A stretch of 64,000 nucleotides of DNA from SZUA-35 sp037969565. GTDB lineage: Bacteria > Actinomycetota > Acidimicrobiia > Acidimicrobiales > SZUA-35. Each line of letters starts with the position of its first letter. The stretch's first letter is position 1. Below the pieces are notes generated by a model that saw only the letters and a program-made list of their open reading frames with translations, did not search any database and was not told the origin of the DNA. A program made the translations under genes and the position numbers. Below, piece by piece: positions 25,910 to 34,597 of the stretch. The DNA is taken from NCBI GenBank assembly GCA_037969565.1, contig JBBKXQ010000020.1:28488-92487 (forward strand). The letters are read 5' to 3'.

Positions 25910-26937
25910 CGGACGGCCCTCACGGCTGTCGCGACCTCGCCCCATTTGGCCAGTTGAGCGGGATCGCTCCGCATCTGGGATTCACCCAAATACATCACGA
26001 CACGACTCGCCGTGCCCCGGTAACGATCATCGAGTTTCTCGGCCATGGTGTCCCACGGGGCAATGACGGCGAAGGAGTCGAGCATCTCATCGGTGATGAG
26101 TTCGGCCATTCCGGTGAGGTCGCCGGCCTTCATCTTTTCTCGAATTCTTCCGGTCGTTCCCTCGTAACCCAGATCGTCGAACTGGAAGGCGTAATTGGGT
26201 GTACTCCCATAGAACGCAATCTGCTGCTTGGCCCGAGCGATGTAGGGCGCCCGTTCTTCCGCCGTGTCTCCCGGGCAGGCGAAAACCGGCACGATCAGTT
26301 CGATCTCGGCAACATCGCGGCCACCTCTCGCCGCCCCGACGGCAACGTCGGGGAGTAGGCGGTTTTGAATGTACGGCAGCGAGTGAAGCGGGTGGACGTG
26401 CACGCCGTCGGCAACCTCACCGGCAACGCGCGTCATCAACGGTCCGACCGCCGACATGTCGACCTTCATCTCGAAATCGTGCGGTCGGGGTGCCCACTCA
26501 TCAGGAAGAAGATCGAGGCTGTAGAACTCCCCTTCGTAGCTCAGTTTCTCCTCCCGGCTGAACGCCCGAAAGCACGCCTTGACCGCAAGCACGTAGTCGC
26601 GCATGCGAGCCGCAGGCCGGTCGTATTCGGCGCCGTATCGCCTGACGATGTGGGCCTTCACCTGGCTTCCGAGACCCAGCCGAAACCGTCCCTCGGTGTT
26701 GCCTGCGATCTCATGCGCAATCGCGGCCGACACCATCGGGCTCCGAGGAAACGCAACGGCGATCCCGGTGGTGAAGAACAGTTCGGGGGCAGCCAACGCG
26801 GCAGCAGTGATCTGCATCCAAGGCACCTGACTCGTCTCGGTGTAGAGCATTCCGGAGAATCCGGCGCTCTGGAGCTTCACCGCGAGATCTTCAGCTCCCT
26901 TCCAGGTCGATGACCCCGTCATCAGATCGATCTCCAT
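25906..26937 (-). CDS. LLM-class F420-dependent oxidoreductase
   Basis: This 343-aa TIM-barrel protein belongs to the luciferase-like monooxygenase family, many actinobacterial members of which use F420. It shows the expected segments: an N-terminal strand-helix (AEDLAVKLQSAGFSGMLYTE), FFTTGIAVAFPRSPMVSA, the signature GRFRLGLGSQVKAHIVRRYG and DGVHVHPLHSLPYI. It resembles the Rv-type TIGR03617 subgroup. The ATG at 26937 has GGAGG six bases upstream; two earlier ATGs are less well placed. It forms a two-gene operon with the downstream SDR, so both probably act on the same alcohol/ketone or acyl substrate. Confidence 0.9.
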   Translation of the reverse strand: MEIDLMTGSSTWKGAEDLAVKLQSAGFSGMLYTETSQVPWMQITAAALAAPELFFTTGIAVAFPRSPMVSAAIAHEIAGNTEGRFRLGLGSQVKAHIVRRYGAEYDRPAARMRDYVLAVKACFRAFSREEKLSYEGEFYSLDLLPDEWAPRPHDFEMKVDMSAVGPLMTRVAGEVADGVHVHPLHSLPYIQNRLLPDVAVGAARGGRDVAEIELIVPVFACPGDTAEERAPYIARAKQQIAFYGSTPNYAFQFDDLGYEGTTGRIREKMKAGDLTGMAELITDEMLDSFAVIAPWDTMAEKLDDRYRGTASRVVMYLGESQMRSDPAQLAKWGEVATAVRAVR

Positions 26938-27110
26938 CGTGACCTCCGTGTTCATGTCCGGGTTGGACAATGCACCGATTCTGGTGTCTGGCGCAAAGCC
27001 AACGACATGTTGACCAGAGTCACACCCGTTGTGTCAGCGAACCCACAGATCGATCTCACAGATCGGAGCATGCTGACGACCGGCATCAACTCGTTCGAGG
27101 AGCAAGCGGC

Positions 27111-27386
27111 ATGACAACGATCCGGGGACACCACCATTCGCTCACGGGCATCAGCATCGGTTCGGGGTTCGGAGCGAAATCTCGGGGCCGCTCCATTCGA
27201 GGAACCTGGCGAGCGCTCGGCGAGAAAGCGCACCTGCGCTGGCTGGCCGTTCGTGAAACGAGGAGGCAGAAGTCTGCGCTCCGCCACGACGTGTTCGCCG
27301 ACTTCCATCGTGCGGGTCCGGGCGGGGTGATGAACGGCGGCCGGCCGGTCGGACGGATCGACGGATACCGACACACCAACCGTTGA
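27111..27386 (+). CDS. Possible small basic protein in a 450-bp gap
   Basis: This 91-aa frame starts at an ATG with GAGGAG eight bases upstream and is rich in Arg, Gly and His (GSGFGAKSRGRSIRGTW; WLAVRETRRQKSALRHD). I recognise no family. Third-position GC is somewhat lower than in neighbouring genes. Overlapping minus-strand frames are equally long but lack a ribosome site. It could be a decayed gene remnant. Apart from this frame I see nothing firm between 26938 and 27388. Confidence 0.3.
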   Translation: MTTIRGHHHSLTGISIGSGFGAKSRGRSIRGTWRALGEKAHLRWLAVRETRRQKSALRHDVFADFHRAGPGGVMNGGRPVGRIDGYRHTNR

Positions 27387-27388
27387 CC

Positions 27389-28168
27389 TCAGTCCGAGAA
27401 GCTCGCTCGGACGCTGCCGAGCCCGCTGATCGTGGCAATCACGGAATCGCCGGCCTTCACGCCGACCATGGGTCCGAGGGCACCCGTGAGGACGATGTCA
27501 CCCGCTCTGAGGGGGGTGCCGATCCGAACGAGTGTGTTGGCCAGCCAAACCGCAGCGTTCAACGGATTCTGCAGGCAAGCCGCTCCGTTGCCCCACGACG
27601 CTCGTTCGCCGTTGAGTTCCATCGTCATCGCCACCTCACGCAGATCGACATCACCAAGGGAAACCGGACGGCTTCCCACCACGTAGAGCGCCGAACTGCC
27701 GTTGTCGGCGATCGTGTCGGTGATCCTGATGTCCCAGTTGGCGATGCGAGAGTCGACGATCTCGAGCGCAGGCAAGACGTAACCGGTGGCATTGATGATG
27801 TCGATGACGTTGAGTTCCGCCTCGTCGAGATCGTCGTCGAGGACGAGCGCAACTTCTGCTTCGACTCGGGGTTGGAGCAGCCGACTGAAGGGGACCTCCA
27901 CGCCGTCCGCATAGGCCATATCGCTGAACAGTGTTCCGAAGTCGGGCTGATCGACACCGAGTTGTTGCTGGACCGCTGGATTGGTGAGACCGACCTTTCG
28001 CCCGACGATGCGTCGTCCGCTTGCGACATCGGCTGCGACGTTCGTGCTCTGCACCGCATAGGCCGCTTCGAGATCTTCGACCGGAATCAGATCGCGAATT
28101 GGTTCGCACGGAACGCGGTCGACAGAAGCCCGGCGGAGACGGTCGGCTGCATCTTGGATCGAGGTCAC
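27389..28168 (-). CDS. 2-keto-4-pentenoate hydratase / oxaloacid decarboxylase family (FAH fold)
   Basis: This 259-aa protein belongs to the MhpD/DmpE family of divalent-metal enzymes that hydrate or decarboxylate 2-oxo-enoates from meta-cleavage of aromatics. Motifs include RIVGRKVGLTNPAVQQQLGV, RVEAEVALVLDDDL with metal-binding glutamates, and GDIVLTGALGPMVGVKAGD near the C-terminus. It is divergent from the cyclic-nucleotide-binding gene, and no other meta-cleavage gene is adjacent, so its substrate is open. Confidence 0.9.
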   Translation of the reverse strand: MTSIQDAADRLRRASVDRVPCEPIRDLIPVEDLEAAYAVQSTNVAADVASGRRIVGRKVGLTNPAVQQQLGVDQPDFGTLFSDMAYADGVEVPFSRLLQPRVEAEVALVLDDDLDEAELNVIDIINATGYVLPALEIVDSRIANWDIRITDTIADNGSSALYVVGSRPVSLGDVDLREVAMTMELNGERASWGNGAACLQNPLNAAVWLANTLVRIGTPLRAGDIVLTGALGPMVGVKAGDSVIATISGLGSVRASFSD

Positions 28169-28279
28169 GCGGGCACAGTAGCCATCATGGAATCGGCCGG
28201 TGAACCAAGCGGGCGCGAACGCGGCTGGTCATCTAGTCTCCGGGCGTTCACGATCCGAATCTTCGAGGGACGACCAACC

Positions 28280-28702
28280 ATGCACCTGCACAAGAAAAAT
28301 GACATTGCGGCAACGCTTCCGATCTTCGCCGACCTCTCGAAGGCCGACCTGCGCAAAGTCACCGCGTTGATGACACCGGTCGACCTGAAAGCCGGTCAGC
28401 AGTTCATCAAGGAGGGCACGCCAGGCCGCGAGGCGTTCTTCATCATCGATGGGAACGCCACCGTCCGCCGCGGGGGACGAGTGCTGGCCACGCTCGGCCC
28501 CGGTGACGTCATCGGCGAGATGTCGGTCCTTGCCGGCACGCCACGCTCGGCATCGGTCACAGCCGAAACCCCAATGCGGGTCGAAGTACTGAACCGCCGC
28601 GAATTCTCGGCTCTCCTCGACGAGGTGCCCGGATTGGCAAAGAAGATCATGACGGCGGTCATCAAACGGCTGCACGAACTCGAACCGAACCTTGCCGGCT
28701 GA
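28280..28702 (+). CDS. Stand-alone cyclic-nucleotide-binding domain protein
   Basis: This 140-aa protein is essentially one cNMP-binding beta-roll: IFADLSKADLRKVTALM, KEGTPGREAFFIIDGNATVRR and a phosphate-binding-cassette-like GEMSVLAGTPRSASVTAE. There is no helix-turn-helix, so it is not a CRP-type regulator. The ATG at 28280 has GAGGGA nine bases upstream. It just precedes a ThDP enzyme gene and may be co-transcribed with it. It could sense cAMP or a related nucleotide and bind a partner; no partner is visible. Confidence 0.9.
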   Translation: MHLHKKNDIAATLPIFADLSKADLRKVTALMTPVDLKAGQQFIKEGTPGREAFFIIDGNATVRRGGRVLATLGPGDVIGEMSVLAGTPRSASVTAETPMRVEVLNRREFSALLDEVPGLAKKIMTAVIKRLHELEPNLAG

Positions 28703-28715
28703 TTTCGCCGTTCCG

Positions 28716-30350
28716 ATGCCATCCGTCGCCCAGCTCATGATCGAGGCTCTCCGAGACCTCGGCATCGATCAACTCTTCTGCCTGCCCGGAATCCAGAACG
28801 ACGATTTCTTCAACGCGCTCGTCGACGCACGAGACATCACACCGATCGTGGCTCGACACGAGCAAGGCGCGGCCTACATGGCGTTGGGCGCCTCGCAGAT
28901 CACCGGCAAACCGGCCGCCTTTGCCGTGGTGCCCGGCCCCGGGATGTTCAACACCGGGGCGGCTCTCACGAGCGCGTATTGGGCCGGCGGCAGGGTCCTG
29001 GCGATCATCGGGGCCATCCCCGACGAGTTCAAGGGCCGGGGAGTCGGCGTTCTCCACGAACTCCCGGATCAAACGGTTGTCCTCGAACAGGTGACCAAGC
29101 ACGCGGCCTATCTCCCCACCGGCGACGGTGCCGTGGAAGGTCTGCAAGCGGCGCTCGCTGCGCTCATGGCGAATGAGGCTCGGCCGGTGAGTGTCGAGGT
29201 GCCCGTCAACACCTGGGCGGCTCCGGCCGATGGACAACTCGAAACGGCCCAGCGCACCGTTCCCACGATCAACGATCGGGCGATCGCCGAGGCTGCGAAG
29301 GCGATCGACGGCTCGGTCCGGCCGCTCATCGTCGTTGGCGGCGGCGCCTACGATGCAGCCGACGAGGTACGGGCGCTCGCCGAGCAACTGCAGGCCCCCG
29401 TGTTCACCCGCCGTCAGGGCCACGGAGTACTCGATGCTCGTCATCCCCTGTGGTGTCCGCTTCCGGTTGGCCGCGAATTCTGGGCCGACGCCGACGTGGT
29501 CATCGGCATCGGCACCCGCATGGAGTTTCCCTTGCTCCATTGGGGCACCGACGACGAGATGAAGGTCATCCAGATCAACATCGACGAAGCCGAACTCGAC
29601 CGCCACAACATCGGAACCATCGGAGTCCACGGCGATGCGGCCGAGGTCTGCCACCTCTTGCGGCAGGCCCTCCAATCCGGCCCGAGAGCAGACCGATCCG
29701 AAGAAGTGTCCGTGGCTCGGGCGACGTTCGACGACGCCACCGCGCACTTTCCTCAGCGCGAGACCCTGCGGGCCATACGCGAGATCCTGCCCGACGACGG
29801 CGTCATCGTCGAAGACGTGACGCAGATGGGGTTTGCCGCCCACCTCTTCTTCGAGTTCCGTCATCCCCGCACGTTCCTCACCACCGGCGCAGCAGGAACC
29901 CTGGGTGCCGGCGTGGCCCACGCCATCGGAGCCCAAGCGGCCGCCCCCGACCGCAGGGTTCTCGGTCTCATCGGAGACGGTGGTTTCCTTTTCACCGCAA
30001 CCGAGCTCGCCACGGCAGCGCAGTTCAACATCCCGGTCACGTTGCTGGTCCACGACAATGGCGCCTATGGCAATGTCAAAAGGATCCAGGAAGAACGATT
30101 CGGCCCCGATCGAACCATCGCCTCGACGCTGCAAAATCCCGATTTCGTTGCCTTCGGGCGAAGCTTCGGCATTCACAGCGAACGAGCCGACGACCCGGCA
30201 ACGCTGCGGAAGGCGCTTGCCCGCGCCTTCGAGAGCGGCGCACCTTCGTTGATCGTTTCGACCATGGGCGACGTTGCCAATCCATGGCCCTACCTGAGAA
30301 TGGAACGAAACCGCCCGAGGCCGGAAGCCAAGCGCCCTCCGAGCGGCTGA
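28716..30350 (+). CDS. Thiamine-diphosphate enzyme, acetolactate synthase-like
   Basis: This 544-aa protein has the three ThDP domains: an N-terminal PYR domain with the catalytic glutamate in ARHEQGAAYMA, a central domain (PLIVVGGGAYDAADEV) and a C-terminal PP domain with the GDG-N motif (GLIGDGGFLFTATELATAA, then HDNGAYGN). It resembles acetolactate synthase or related decarboxylases, but it is not beside ilvN/ilvC, so it is probably a catabolic paralogue rather than IlvB. I favour the ATG at 28716; a TTG at 28692 would overlap the previous gene. The stop overlaps the next ATG (TGATG). Confidence 0.88.
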   Translation: MPSVAQLMIEALRDLGIDQLFCLPGIQNDDFFNALVDARDITPIVARHEQGAAYMALGASQITGKPAAFAVVPGPGMFNTGAALTSAYWAGGRVLAIIGAIPDEFKGRGVGVLHELPDQTVVLEQVTKHAAYLPTGDGAVEGLQAALAALMANEARPVSVEVPVNTWAAPADGQLETAQRTVPTINDRAIAEAAKAIDGSVRPLIVVGGGAYDAADEVRALAEQLQAPVFTRRQGHGVLDARHPLWCPLPVGREFWADADVVIGIGTRMEFPLLHWGTDDEMKVIQINIDEAELDRHNIGTIGVHGDAAEVCHLLRQALQSGPRADRSEEVSVARATFDDATAHFPQRETLRAIREILPDDGVIVEDVTQMGFAAHLFFEFRHPRTFLTTGAAGTLGAGVAHAIGAQAAAPDRRVLGLIGDGGFLFTATELATAAQFNIPVTLLVHDNGAYGNVKRIQEERFGPDRTIASTLQNPDFVAFGRSFGIHSERADDPATLRKALARAFESGAPSLIVSTMGDVANPWPYLRMERNRPRPEAKRPPSG

Positions 30351-31471
30351 TGAGCACGGAGCAGCCGTTCCGCTTCTACGACAACCGCCAGAAGTATCTG
30401 ACCTTCGTCACCACCTGCGATGAGAAGTGGCGGGTTGCCGAACGGGCAAGCAAGGAGTTGAGCCGCCTCCAGCCCGAACCGCCCGCCCTTCGACTCTTCG
30501 ATGCCGGCGTCGGTGATGGCACCGTGCTGGCTCACCTGCTCCGGGCGATGCACTACCGCTATCCCACGATCCCCTTCTATGTCGTCGGGAAGGAGATCAG
30601 CCTCGAGGATGTGCGGCTCACGCTCGACAAGTTGCCCGATCGATTCGTCGAGCACCCCCAGTCGGTGATCGTGATCACGAATCTCCACTATGCCGAAGCT
30701 CCGTCGCTCACACCCAACACCGAATCCAAACGGCAGGCGATGGTCACCGAGTACGTCGAACTCGAAGGCGATGCGTCGCACAACTTCGGCGAACAGCTAC
30801 GAGACCTCGAGGTCTTTCTCACCCAACACTGGGAGGTCAAGCCGAGCGAGTCCAGTGGTAATCCGCTCTATGTCACTCCCACCGCCTTGGTCATCTACCG
30901 CAAGGACCAACGGTTCGCCCTCGATGCGGTCATCCCCCGTCCCGACGAGCCTCGGGCCGACTACGACCTCATCATTGCGTCGCAGCCCTGGCGTTCGCGG
31001 ACCGACGCCGCCTTCAAGGTGAAGCGAATTCTCGCTCCGCTCAGCCTCAGCCTTCGCAGTCATGGCGTCCTGCTCGGGATCCAATCCCAGGGCGGCGATC
31101 CGGGCCTGGAGATCGTGAGAACGATCTGGCCCGGCGAAGATCCTTTTCCGGTCAATCGTCAGGAGCTTTTGAGGGCCTTGCATCGCGAGCTCGGCGACGA
31201 AGCCATGACCTTCGACCTGGCCGCACTCCCCGAAGACGAGTCGCTCCTGCAGTACTCGATGCACACCCTGCCGACCGAGATCGGCAACAACATCGGCACA
31301 TCCACACTCTTTGCTGCTTGGAACGCAGCGATCTACGTGGCCCAGATCGAGGACCAGCGAGTCGAAGAGGTGGCCAAGATTGGCAGCTACATCGATGCCA
31401 CGTCCGACGTGCTCCATGCCCACGGCGGACTCTGGTTCAACGACGAGACCTTCGTCGTTCGACGGCACTGA
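30350..31471 (+). CDS. SAM-methyltransferase-fold protein of unknown function
   Basis: This 373-aa protein begins with a segment around RFYDNRQKYLTFVTTCDEKW and contains a class I SAM-binding-like motif, RLFDAGVGDGTVLAHLLRAM, near residue 45. A second strand, FYVVGKEIS, matches the acidic post-motif region. Later parts (PRADYDLIIASQPWRS; GVLLGIQSQGGDPGLEI) fit a methyltransferase core but the length is unusual. No specific family is recognised. The ATG overlaps the upstream ThDP enzyme stop by 1 bp, implying co-translation. Confidence 0.8.
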   Translation: MSTEQPFRFYDNRQKYLTFVTTCDEKWRVAERASKELSRLQPEPPALRLFDAGVGDGTVLAHLLRAMHYRYPTIPFYVVGKEISLEDVRLTLDKLPDRFVEHPQSVIVITNLHYAEAPSLTPNTESKRQAMVTEYVELEGDASHNFGEQLRDLEVFLTQHWEVKPSESSGNPLYVTPTALVIYRKDQRFALDAVIPRPDEPRADYDLIIASQPWRSRTDAAFKVKRILAPLSLSLRSHGVLLGIQSQGGDPGLEIVRTIWPGEDPFPVNRQELLRALHRELGDEAMTFDLAALPEDESLLQYSMHTLPTEIGNNIGTSTLFAAWNAAIYVAQIEDQRVEEVAKIGSYIDATSDVLHAHGGLWFNDETFVVRRH

Positions 31472-31519
31472 GCGGTAGAGCTAGCGTCCGAGTGAAGAAC
31501 CCCTCGCCCGGAGCATCCC

Positions 31520-32743
31520 ATGCCTGAAGCCCTGATCATCGACGCTTGCCGCACCCCGAGGGGTATCGGAAAGCAGGGGAAGGGAGCCCTCTCTCATCTC
31601 CACCCTCAACACCTGGCGTCCACCGTGCTGCGGGCCCTCGTCGATCGCAACGGATTCGACACCGCCGACGTCGACGACATCATCTGGGGTACGAGTGCCC
31701 AAGTGAGCGAACAAAGTGGCGATTTGGGCCGCATGGCAGCACTCGATGCCGGTTACGACACCAAGGCCAGCGGTGTCACGCTCGATCGCTTCTGTGGTTC
31801 GGGCATCACGAGCGTCAACTTCGCGGCCAACGCCGTGATGGCGGGAATGGAAGATCTCGTGATTGCCGGGGGCACAGAAATGATGTCGCTTCCCAAGCAG
31901 GGCACGCTCCCGCTCGGGGCCAACAACCTGCATCTCCAAGAACTGCACCCGCAACCGCACCAAGGGGTGGCCGCCGATGCCATCGCCACACTCGAAGGAA
32001 TCTCGCGAGAAACCCTCGATGCCCATGCTGCGGAGTCGCAACGACGAGCTCAGGTCGCAATCGAACAAGGCCGATTCGACAAGAGTTTGATTCCGGTGTT
32101 CAACCTCGATGGTTCACTCGCTCTCGACCACGAAGAGTTTCCCCGGCCGGGCACGACGGTCGAGAAGCTCGCCAAATTGCCGGCCGTCTTCGGCCAGGTT
32201 GCCGACCACCGTCATGCCGAGGACGCCCCCACCTACCGTGAATTGATCGCCCAGAAGTACCCGGACCTCGGGATTCAACACGTCCATCACGCCGGCAATT
32301 CATCGGGGGTCGTCGACGGAGCAGCCGCCATTCTCCTGGCCAGCTCCAGCTACGCCGAGGCGCATGGTCTCCGCGCCCGGGGCCGCATCGTCGCCACGGC
32401 CAACATGGGCGACGATCCCACCTTGATGTTGAATGCTCCCGTGCCCGCCGCTCGCAAGGTGTTGAAGAAGGCCGGGCTCACCGTCGATGACATCGACATT
32501 TTCGAGATCAACGAAGCGTTCGCTGTCGTATCGGAGAAGTTCATGCGAGACCTCGAGCTCGATCGCAGCAAGGTGAACGTCAACGGGGGGGCGATGGCGC
32601 TCGGCCATCCGATCGGTGCCACCGGCTCGATCCTGATCGGAACCGTGTTGGACGAACTCGAGCGGACCGGCGGCCGATACGGCCTGATCACCATGTGTGC
32701 CGCCGGCGGTATGGCTCCGGCGATCATCATTGAACGCCTCTGA
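31520..32743 (+). CDS. Thiolase (acetyl-CoA acyltransferase)
   Basis: This 407-aa thiolase has the acylated cysteine in LDRFCGSGITSVNFAA (about residue 93), the catalytic histidine in GGAMALGHPIGATGS and the second cysteine in ITMCAAGGMAPA. It either cleaves 3-ketoacyl-CoA or condenses acetyl-CoA. A biosynthetic or degradative role cannot be separated from sequence. It lies in a run of plus-strand catabolic genes; the following FAH-family gene starts 36 bp later. Confidence 0.95.
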   Translation: MPEALIIDACRTPRGIGKQGKGALSHLHPQHLASTVLRALVDRNGFDTADVDDIIWGTSAQVSEQSGDLGRMAALDAGYDTKASGVTLDRFCGSGITSVNFAANAVMAGMEDLVIAGGTEMMSLPKQGTLPLGANNLHLQELHPQPHQGVAADAIATLEGISRETLDAHAAESQRRAQVAIEQGRFDKSLIPVFNLDGSLALDHEEFPRPGTTVEKLAKLPAVFGQVADHRHAEDAPTYRELIAQKYPDLGIQHVHHAGNSSGVVDGAAAILLASSSYAEAHGLRARGRIVATANMGDDPTLMLNAPVPAARKVLKKAGLTVDDIDIFEINEAFAVVSEKFMRDLELDRSKVNVNGGAMALGHPIGATGSILIGTVLDELERTGGRYGLITMCAAGGMAPAIIIERL

Positions 32744-32779
32744 CCGCTCGCTCCACCAGAACCACAAGGGAAACGCTCC

Positions 32780-33628
32780 ATGACCTTTCGCTTTGCCAAC
32801 ATCGGTGGTCGGAGCGCTCTCCTCGACGATGTCAACCAGTGGTACGACCTCGAACGTGTGACGCACGGCCGGATCGCCGCCGATCCGATGACGGCGCTGA
32901 TCGACGAAGCAGCCCTCCAACAGGCCAACAACGATCTCGTCGATGCCGAACCCGACGGAGCCTTCGTCGATGCTCGGGTTGGACCACCCATACCAAGGCC
33001 ACGAAACTCCTTCGCCGTCGGACTCAACTACCGGTCGCATGCGGCCGAAGCCGAAATGGAACTCCCGGACCAGCCGTTGGTCTTCACGAAATTCCCGAGT
33101 TGCATCGTCGGCCCCACCGACGACATCGAACTCCGCTCGGATCACGCCGATTACGAAGCCGAACTGGTGGTCGTGATCGGACGTGGGGGTCGCGACATCA
33201 GCGCCGACGATGCCTGGGGCCATGTTCTCGGCCTCACCATCGGACAGGACATCTCGGATCGCCGGCTCCAGTTCGCAGCGAAACCTCCGCATTTCGATCT
33301 CGGCAAGTCACGAGACACCTATGGTCCGATCGGGCCGGTACTCGTCTCCACCGACAGCTTCGATGACCCGACCGATCTCGAGATCCGCTGCGCATTGAAC
33401 GGCAACGTGGTGCAGAACGACCGCACCTCGAATCTGATCTTTTCCGTTGCCCAGATCATCGCATACCTCTCGTCGATCTTGACGCTCGCCACCGGCGACT
33501 TGATTTTCACCGGCACCCCGGAGGGGGTCGGCTTCGGCAAGAAACCACCTGTGACTCTGCGGCCAGGCGATGAGATCGTCACGACCATTCACGGCATCGG
33601 TCGGATGACCAATCGGTGCGTCGCCTGA
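32780..33628 (+). CDS. Fumarylacetoacetate hydrolase family protein
   Basis: This 282-aa metal-dependent enzyme shows the FAH pattern: NSFAVGLNYRSHAAEAEME, the metal-binding EAELVVVIG, GLTIGQDISDRRLQ, DTYGPIGPVL and the C-terminal GDLIFTGTPEGVGFGKKPP. Related proteins act as acylpyruvate hydrolases, isomerases or oxaloacetate decarboxylases. The N-terminal ~70 residues form the small cap usual in longer members. Its stop overlaps the next ATG by 1 bp. Confidence 0.92.
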   Translation: MTFRFANIGGRSALLDDVNQWYDLERVTHGRIAADPMTALIDEAALQQANNDLVDAEPDGAFVDARVGPPIPRPRNSFAVGLNYRSHAAEAEMELPDQPLVFTKFPSCIVGPTDDIELRSDHADYEAELVVVIGRGGRDISADDAWGHVLGLTIGQDISDRRLQFAAKPPHFDLGKSRDTYGPIGPVLVSTDSFDDPTDLEIRCALNGNVVQNDRTSNLIFSVAQIIAYLSSILTLATGDLIFTGTPEGVGFGKKPPVTLRPGDEIVTTIHGIGRMTNRCVA

Positions 33629-34440
33629 TGCCAGCCAGAGACAGCGCCGAGTCTCGTCATCGGGCGACGAATCAGGATCAGTTCGGAAGTAACGCGGCAA
33701 ATTATGCAACGAGCGAGGTACACGCCAAGGGAGCAAGTCTCGCCCGCATGGTCGAACTGGTTGCTCCGGAGCCGACGTGGCACGGACTCGATCTCGCAAG
33801 TGCGGCCGGGCACACGGCCTTCGCCTTTGCCCCTCACATCCGTTTGATGGTGTCCTCCGATCTCACGCTCGAGATGGTGCGCCTCGCGGCAACCCGCTCC
33901 GTCGAGCTGGGCCACCACAACGTCGTCACGGCTCAGGTCGATGCCGAACGGCTTCCTTTCTCGGCGAATTCCTTCGATCTCGTCACATCCCGGATCGCGC
34001 CCCACCACTTCCCCGAACCTGCCGCCTTCGTCGAGGAGTCGGCGCGGGTGCTCCGAACCGGCGGCGTCCTCGCGATCGTCGACAACATCGTTCCCGACGA
34101 CCTCGATGCTGCTGCTTGGTACAACAGCTGGGAGAAGCGACGAGATCCCAGCCATGCCCGCTGCCTCGGCCTCACCGAATGGTGCGATTTGATGGTTGCG
34201 TCCGGGCTCGAGGTGCAGACGGTCGAGTCGATGCCCAAACTCATGAGGTTCCAAGCCTGGGTCGACAACATGAGCGTGCCCGACGCCCAGCGGCCGCTAC
34301 TGCTCGACGATTTGTTCGATGCCCCGCCGATGGTCAGCGAATTCTTGCTGCCAACGGGCTCGGTGGCGGCCGACGCCACGTTCACGCTCACCGAAGGGCT
34401 GATCATCGCTCGACGGGGACAAATTCTGGACCGAACATGA
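33628..34440 (+). CDS. Class I SAM-dependent methyltransferase
   Basis: This 270-aa protein matches the UbiE/Methyltransf_11 type: GLDLASAAGHTAFAFAPHI (SAM motif I, slightly unusual because the normal GxGxG is replaced by ASAAGHT), SSDLTLEMVRLAA, the post-II DAERLPFSANSFDLVTSRIA and HHFPEPAAFVEESARVLRTGG. The start ATG at 33628 overlaps the previous stop (TGATG). The substrate is unknown. Confidence 0.92.
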   Translation: MPARDSAESRHRATNQDQFGSNAANYATSEVHAKGASLARMVELVAPEPTWHGLDLASAAGHTAFAFAPHIRLMVSSDLTLEMVRLAATRSVELGHHNVVTAQVDAERLPFSANSFDLVTSRIAPHHFPEPAAFVEESARVLRTGGVLAIVDNIVPDDLDAAAWYNSWEKRRDPSHARCLGLTEWCDLMVASGLEVQTVESMPKLMRFQAWVDNMSVPDAQRPLLLDDLFDAPPMVSEFLLPTGSVAADATFTLTEGLIIARRGQILDRT

Positions 34441-34459
34441 GTTGTGGGAAGATCGAGCC

Positions 34460-34594
34460 ATGCCCAAGCCCGTGCCCGATAGCCAGCTCGAGACGTTCGA
34501 ACGGGGCTCCTTCGACGTGTCAGAGGCCGAACTCGACCAGGCCGCACACGATCCGGTGATCGACCCCTTCGGCACTCGCTTGCCGGCGGCCTGA
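34460..34594 (+). CDS. Small 44-aa protein
   Basis: A short frame starts at an ATG with GGGAAG about eight bases upstream and ends 3 nt before the next gene. The product is acidic and ends in DPVIDPFGTRLPAA; it contains SQLETFERGSFDVSEAELDQ. Codon choice resembles the neighbours. It fills the gap between the methyltransferase and epimerase genes exactly, which supports translation. No family is recognised. Confidence 0.55.
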   Translation: MPKPVPDSQLETFERGSFDVSEAELDQAAHDPVIDPFGTRLPAA

Positions 34595-34597
34595 CCG

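Noticed and set aside
26952..27374. Minus-strand 140-aa frame in the gap next to the LLM gene
   Set aside because: No ribosome site and no protein-like features; it is opposite an equally plausible plus-strand frame.
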